Origin: Mantis religiosa
Taxonomy: Eukaryota; Arthropoda; Insecta; Mantodea; Mantidae
Direction of reading: 5' to 3'
Assembly (NCBI GenBank): GCA_030765055.1
Contig: CM060947.1
Location: forward strand, 216,849,271-216,913,270
Length of the DNA: 64,000 nucleotides
The notes under the pieces are model-generated. The model saw only the letters and a list, made by a program, of their open reading frames with translations, made no database searches and was not told where the DNA came from. Shown here piece by piece: positions 55,773 to 64,000 of the stretch (positions are counted from its first letter, which is position 1; every line of letters begins with the position of its first letter). Position numbers and translations under genes: made by a program.

Positions 55773-56285
55773 CTATACACAAACGCGTTTAGCTATTCGC
55801 CAATATTTTGCTGGACATATTAGAGGCGATTTGAAAATGAGCTTCTCAAATATTGCAATGTAACTAACCTGTTCCGAACTCTCCTCGCTCGGTGCTGTTT
55901 TTTCTCTAGACCTCGCCTTCTGAACAGAGCCTCTTTTCAAGCCGAGATCTTTTTTTATAATTCTATGTACTTTTATAGGATCTATCTTCAAGAGACGCCC
56001 CATAGCTCTGGTGCTGATACTAGGATCTGCTTCAATAATTTCTCTCACGGCGTTAATAACGTCAGGTGACCTTTGTCGTACTTTTCTCGGTCGAGTTGAT
56101 ACATGTAGTGTGCCGTGCTGACGTAATCTCTGTTCCACGCCTCTAAACAGGCTATGTGGAGGATGTCGCCTCTCGGGAAACTTCTCTTTGTACAGAGCCG
56201 CTGCTTTTCTTTGGTTTCTTCTACACTGTCCAAACACAAGCATCATATCCACCAACTCGGGTTTGGTATAGCGTCGTTGTTCCAT
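55773..56285 (-). CDS. DUF4817-type helix-turn-helix protein, transposase N-terminus without catalytic part
   Basis: 170 codons from ATG (MEQRRYTKPELVDMMLVFGQ). DUF4817 covers residues 1-60 (CRRNQRKAAALYKEKFPERR, SLFRGVEQRLRQHGTLH). A second HTH at about 75-115 reads INAVREIIEADPSISTRAMG, RLLKIDPIKVHRIIKKDLGL. It then reads KRGSVQKARSREKTAPSEES, and unrelated sequence closes the frame. In full-length elements a DDE catalytic domain would follow. The frame is open and cleaner than its relatives at 4751 and 52836, so it is either the youngest relic or an exapted DNA-binding exon. No splice site is compelling. The stretch 55461-55772 to the left holds nothing recognisable. Confidence 0.6.
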   Translation of the reverse strand: MEQRRYTKPELVDMMLVFGQCRRNQRKAAALYKEKFPERRHPPHSLFRGVEQRLRQHGTLHVSTRPRKVRQRSPDVINAVREIIEADPSISTRAMGRLLKIDPIKVHRIIKKDLGLKRGSVQKARSREKTAPSEESSEQVSYIAIFEKLIFKSPLICPAKYWRIAKRVCV

Positions 56286-56571
56286 CGTAGGAACTGGCCA
56301 TCACACGGTCTTCTGTTTGACTGCGCACGCGCGCTTCTCTGAATCCCCACTCTTCCTTCCATCTCACTCTCTGCACAGCATGTTTCTGCAACAGCTTCTT
56401 ACTCGACGTTTCAAGGCTAGGAATGACGCCTTTACTGGTGAAAGGATAATACACGTGACAACTGTTTATTTACAGCAGTTAGACAAAGTGATTTAGAGAA
56501 AGTAGATTATGATACCTCTCCGGCATTTGCTAATAATGACTGAGGAACATCAGAAAACAAATGTCGGCGAT

Positions 56572-56640
56572 AATATTCTGGCGGGATTTGAACCGCAGAT
56601 CTCCTGGTCACAAGTTCCTGCTTGAAAGAGTTCGATCACC
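56572..56640 (-). mobile_element. SINE-D-like tRNA fragment
   Basis: The minus strand has GATCTGCGGTTCAAATCCCG, a B box like that at 40134-40150, but the rest of the tRNA head is poorly conserved. The stretch 56286-56570 has no gene. Confidence 0.4.
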
Positions 56641-56693
56641 CTTGTCGATGAAGGGACAGAGTAAAGAGGGGAGATCCAACGAAATAAAAGCCA

Positions 56694-56930
56694 GCCCCTG
56701 TAGTGTAGGTTGGTAGCTATCAGCTTCACGTTCAACAAGTACCAAGTTCGATTCTCGGTCAGGGCGGTTATATAAATAAGGCTTTTTTCCCGCAGTTTTT
56801 GCTTATTCTGTAAGATGAATGTAAGGGAACTCTAAGATATACGAGACCGGGCTCATTTGAGTATCATTTCACCTATTTCATTCATCGTCCGAAATGACTA
56901 AAATGCTGGAGGAGGTAAATTAAAATTAAC
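56694..56930 (+). mobile_element. SINE-A, diverged full-length copy
   Basis: A changed head (GCCCCTGTAGTGTAGGTTGG), B box GTTCGATTCTC, and the body and 3' part CATTCATCGTCCGAAATGAC with GGAGGAGGTAAATTAAAATT. Confidence 0.85.
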
Positions 56931-57767
56931 TAAAGACAGACAAAAGAAACTCCACATTTAAGGCTAACGGCTGCTGCTCCATTACATAAACAAATTGTAT
57001 GCCAAATCCGGCGAGTATTTCTGGCTTAAGGTCACTCGAAACTCAAACTGTTTATTTCTACAAATTTAAACCAACCTAACCGACATTTTTATCGCAGATT
57101 CTCTCTTCACCTAAATTGCCTAGTACACAATTTTCAAACAGTGAAAATTTGCACCTCATGCAAAATGCCCGCACATGATAAAAATTTAGAAAAGTAACTT
57201 TTTCACCTTATTTCTCGTAATACTACAGCAAGTTTATATTTATGAAGCTTTTAAGCATAGCTTCCGTCTTATTTTATATAAAGCGAGAAAGAACGCTGAC
57301 TTTTGTTCAAAGGACCCTTTTATCAGATTTGAGGTTATTTTACACAATGGAAATGTATGACACGGAACCGCCGGCTATACTTGTCTTCTCAACAAAACTT
57401 ATCGTGAGTTTTATGCCCGAAAAAATACAACAGGCTCCGTCGGTTTGTATCATCTCGAGAAAGTGTAGCTAGCATACTGTTTGTAGAATGCAGTTCTTTA
57501 CACAAACTTTGCACTGGAGTAATATTAAAACTTGTCTAAAAAGACAGATTATGCAATTTTCATCTTCTATATTACTGAAATACTAAATTCAATTCTATAT
57601 TTTGCATTACGGGAAATCTCCTGAAATTTCAACCTTTGAAGAACGCAAATTGAAAATCTGAAATAAACTGAACTTGCAGAGCTCAGGCAGACAAACGTGA
57701 AGATATGTGAACATGTTGTACATTACAACTTTCCGTGAGCATCTCTTTATTTGATTACATCATTTTG

Positions 57768-61700
<3,933 letters not shown>

Positions 61701-61741
61701 ATGTAGGAGCTCACGGACTGTATCGGACTGGTTCGGTTTAC

Positions 61742-62086
61742 TGTCGCGAAGTGTGCGTGTCAAATGACACCAAGTATGCTGCAAGGGGGAAAATTGGCGG
61801 TTTCGGCCACATCGCTCAAATCGACGAATGCAAAATAGGACGACGCAAGTTTCATCGTTGGCGCGTCGTAGAGGGCAACTGGATATTGGGAATGATCGAC
61901 GTGGGAACGAATGAGGTGCGGATGACGATATGCCCCAACGACAGAAGGGATGCAAATACGCTCTACAGTCTAATCGCAGAGCACGTAGAGTTCACCAGCA
62001 TCATTCACACCGATGCCTGGCGGAGATACTATGGGTTGATGGTTGGAGCGTTTGCTGTGCACCTAGGAGTGAAGTTAGTCTGCTAG
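61742..62086 (+). pseudogene. Merlin (IS1016/ISXO2-like) transposase fragment
   Basis: The frame from about 61751 gives KIGGFGHIAQIDECKIGRRK, FHRWRVVEGNWILGMIDVGT, NEVRMTICPNDRRDANTLYS and IIHTDAWRRYYGLMVG. This matches the ISXO2-like DDE domain of Merlin transposons (GGPGHIVEIDESKFGKRKYH-type, then HSDCWRAY): the first acidic residue (IDE) and second Asp (HTD) are present. The third catalytic position and C-terminus are missing. In a different frame just upstream, SSRTVSDWFGLLSRSV matches the region that precedes this domain, so there is a frameshift near 61755. Confidence 0.8.
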
Positions 62087-62391
62087 ATAGTGCAATTTAG
62101 GGACAAGTAAGACTGTTGGCAGCATTGCGTTCAGTAGAGAAACAATGATAGTGTGGCTGCACTGAATTCTTCAACATGGCTACATTATGCAGTAAGTAAA
62201 TAAACAATTAATAACGTTAAAAGAACGCCCTCCAACACGAAATTGCACTAAAAAGTAAAGAAATTATATTAAAAACCATAGTTGTATATAAAAACATACA
62301 AAAGTGTGAAGAGCTTAGAAAAAAAAAAAATCGCCGCGTTGCACATTAGAAAGAGCCTAATTTCTTAAATATGACTTTGTCAGTCTTAAAT

Positions 62392-62467
62392 GCCCGCCTC
62401 GAAAGCGTAGATGGTAGTGTGTCTGCCTCACGTTCAAGAGGTCCCGAGTTCGAATCTCGGTCTGGGG
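62392..62467 (+). mobile_element. SINE-A head only
   Basis: GCCCGCCTCGAAAGCGTAGA to GAATCTCGGTCTGGGG is a well-preserved tRNA-like head that stops after the B box. It faces an inverted full-length SINE-A across a GT microsatellite. The stretch 62087-62391 holds nothing recognisable. Confidence 0.87.
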
Positions 62468-62491
62468 AGATGAATGTCATTTGTATTTAAG

Positions 62492-62499
<8 letters not shown>

Positions 62500-62577
<78 letters not shown>
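62500..62577. repeat. (GT)n microsatellite
   Basis: About 39 GT units, adjoining the 3' end of the inverted SINE-A, so it probably grew from that SINE's tail. Confidence 0.96.
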
Positions 62578-62578
<1 letters not shown>

Positions 62579-62813
62579 TTTACGTCCTCCAACGTTAAGT
62601 CATATCGGACGATGAATGAAATGGGTAAAATGATGCTCAAACGAGTCCGGGGTCATTTATTAACCCTCTTAGGGTCACCTGACATTCGTCTTTCAGGTTA
62701 AGGTAAAACCCCGGAAATAAACCTTATCCAGGTAACTCATCCTGACCGAGATTCGAACTCGGGGCTTCTTGAACGTGAGGCAGACACGCCACCATCCACG
62801 CTACGAGGCGGGC
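62578..62813 (-). mobile_element. SINE-A, full length, inverted
   Basis: The 3' end is at 62578 (plus-strand TTTACGTCCTCCAACGTTAA), the B-box region is plus-strand GAGATTCGAACTCGGGGC and the head ends at 62813 (CTACGAGGCGGGC). Confidence 0.92.
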
Positions 62814-63750
62814 TAGGAATGATTGACTTCATTTATTACAATTCCTTGTAAACCTTCATTATGCAGTCCAGGAGTTCATTTTGTGTAATTCTGGATGTAT
62901 CTTTGAACACAGGGATTTTCCCAATGAGGATCTGTATTTTTTATATATTTCATTATTTCTAAAAGCACGCTTGTCCCTAAATGCTGCTAGTTCAATTAAG
63001 TTACATGCTCCAAGTAACTTTAGCACATCAAATTATTTTGAACAGAACATAAGGATTTTTTGTTACAAGTTCCATTATGAGAACGTTCAGGTTCTGAGTA
63101 CCGAGCACATTTTCGCCAATGATACTTCTTCCGAGGAATAGTAAAGTAACGACACTGTCCAGATGTTTTGATCTTTCACGTTTCCCTACTTCATCCAAGT
63201 AAGTTTCCTTACTTTATCCAAGTCCCCTTCCCTTGTCCAACTATCATCCTCCCCACAGAGCAAGCATACAAAACGGAACAATGCATTTTTTTTTTTCTCC
63301 TGGCCACACAACCAAGGTATTTCATTACACACAGCGCTATCAAATTTGGTGAAAACGCTCCTTTATTTTTACATGCACACTGCATATGCACTAAATATAA
63401 TTCAGGCATTAGCCGACCATTGTCTCTTACTTCAAACCGCTCCAATATACCTACTTAAGGAGTTAACGTCTATCTGTTTTAATTCCTCAACTTTCTTTTC
63501 ACTGGCGCGAACACTCCAACACAGCGGTAAACTATCAAGCTAGGGCTTCCACCCAGAAATGACGCACGCGGCTGGTTGAGAACGGAGAGAGGGTAATGCC
63601 CCTTCACTGTGGTAAGAGCGAACTACTTCATTTGTTCTCACTGCGCAATGAACTATAGAAATCTACCTGGTTCATTTGGAAATGAAGCACGAACAAAGCT
63701 GACGGTCTTATGGACCTTGTCATTTGTTATCACTCGTACTATTTAACGCT
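62814..63750. other. Stretch without a supported gene
   Basis: The reading frame near 62881-63000 (minus-strand pieces resembling ALRDKRAF and CNLIELAA) hints at an old hAT fragment but is too short to call. Nothing else. Confidence 0.4.
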
Positions 63751-63754
63751 ATTA

Positions 63755-63812
63755 ACCCATACCATTATACACTCGTTCGATATGATTTTATGTTGGAAGA
63801 CGTAAATTAAGA
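63755..63812 (+). mobile_element. SINE-A 3' end fragment
   Basis: AACCCATACCATTATACACT, CGTTCGATATGATTTTATGT and GGAAGACGTAAATTAAG match the last 60 bp of SINE-A. It is 5'-truncated. The remaining bases to 64000 hold nothing recognisable. Confidence 0.7.
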
Positions 63813-64000
63813 AACACCATCACTTCGGTCTCTAAACTGGATGCTTGCGGCGCTAGACTTCCCTGTCGTGTACGCACGTGTTATTTATATGATAAAATGT
63901 ACACAGGATATACATTATTATTTTTTACATTTATTATATTATACACTAGTATCATTCTAACGCCAACTTCAAAATATTTAAGTTACATGTTTAAGAAAAA

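Noticed and set aside
62881..63050. Possible hAT fragment on the minus strand
   Set aside because: Only about 20 suggestive residues; too short to separate from chance without a search.

Overview
The window looks like repeat-dense, AT-rich intergenic and intronic DNA from an insect nuclear genome. The evidence is long dinucleotide and trinucleotide microsatellites, several tRNA-derived SINE families, and relics of mariner, hAT, MULE/FLYWCH, Merlin and jockey-type elements, with no bacterial gene organisation. The abundance of DUF4817-type helix-turn-helix relics and of this SINE style suggests a polyneopteran such as a cockroach. That is inference; no species marker is present.

Only one plausible host gene stands out. 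It is a minus-strand two-exon gene: a FLYWCH zinc-finger exon at 12417-12824, with a consensus splice donor, and a terminal exon at 1448-1912, with a consensus acceptor and matching phase. The predicted protein is about 290 aa with an acidic middle and a BESS-like C-terminus. Its roughly 10.5 kb intron is filled with transposon relics. A second possible first exon (BED/SPIN-type zinc finger, 42150-42377, minus) ends in a perfect donor, but its partner exons are not in view.

Layout. 0-13 kb: host gene and intron, holding SINEs, a mariner N-terminus, a DUF4817 fragment, a LINE tail and a second FLYWCH/MULE relic. 13-19 kb: divergent small ORF, unclassified repeats, a DUF4817 relic and a nested SINE cluster. 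19-23 kb: an intact hAT transposase ORF (about 730 aa) beside an internally deleted mariner with both TIRs. 25-28 kb: a non-autonomous hAT with exact 8-bp target duplications, containing a near-perfect foldback that was itself hit by a LINE tail, then a decayed DDE transposase. 28-34.5 kb: SINEs, microsatellites, a decayed hAT and a jockey-like reverse transcriptase. 34.5-41 kb: two copies of a terminal-inverted-repeat MITE, one with a SINE fragment inside it, plus more helix-turn-helix relics. 41.8-50.4 kb: an apparent segmental duplication (mariner relic plus hAT relic). 50.6-51.6 kb: a jockey-like LINE with an inverted 5' part, typical of twin priming. 52-64 kb: DUF4817 relics, SINEs, a GC-rich block, a Merlin fragment and long stretches with nothing recognisable.

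Four tRNA-derived families are named here for convenience. SINE-A has about 15 pieces, with a head beginning GCCCGCCTCGGTAGCG and a tail ending in GTCCGATATGACTTAA...GGACGTAAATTAA. SINE-B has a tRNA-Glu-like head and three pieces. SINE-C has two pieces of about 320-345 bp. SINE-D covers other tRNA-like fragments. Several insertions carry exact target-site duplications. Transposase and RT relics lie mostly on the minus strand; between about 3 and 37 kb all of those recognised do. This invites a test of whether the locus is a unidirectional small-RNA source.
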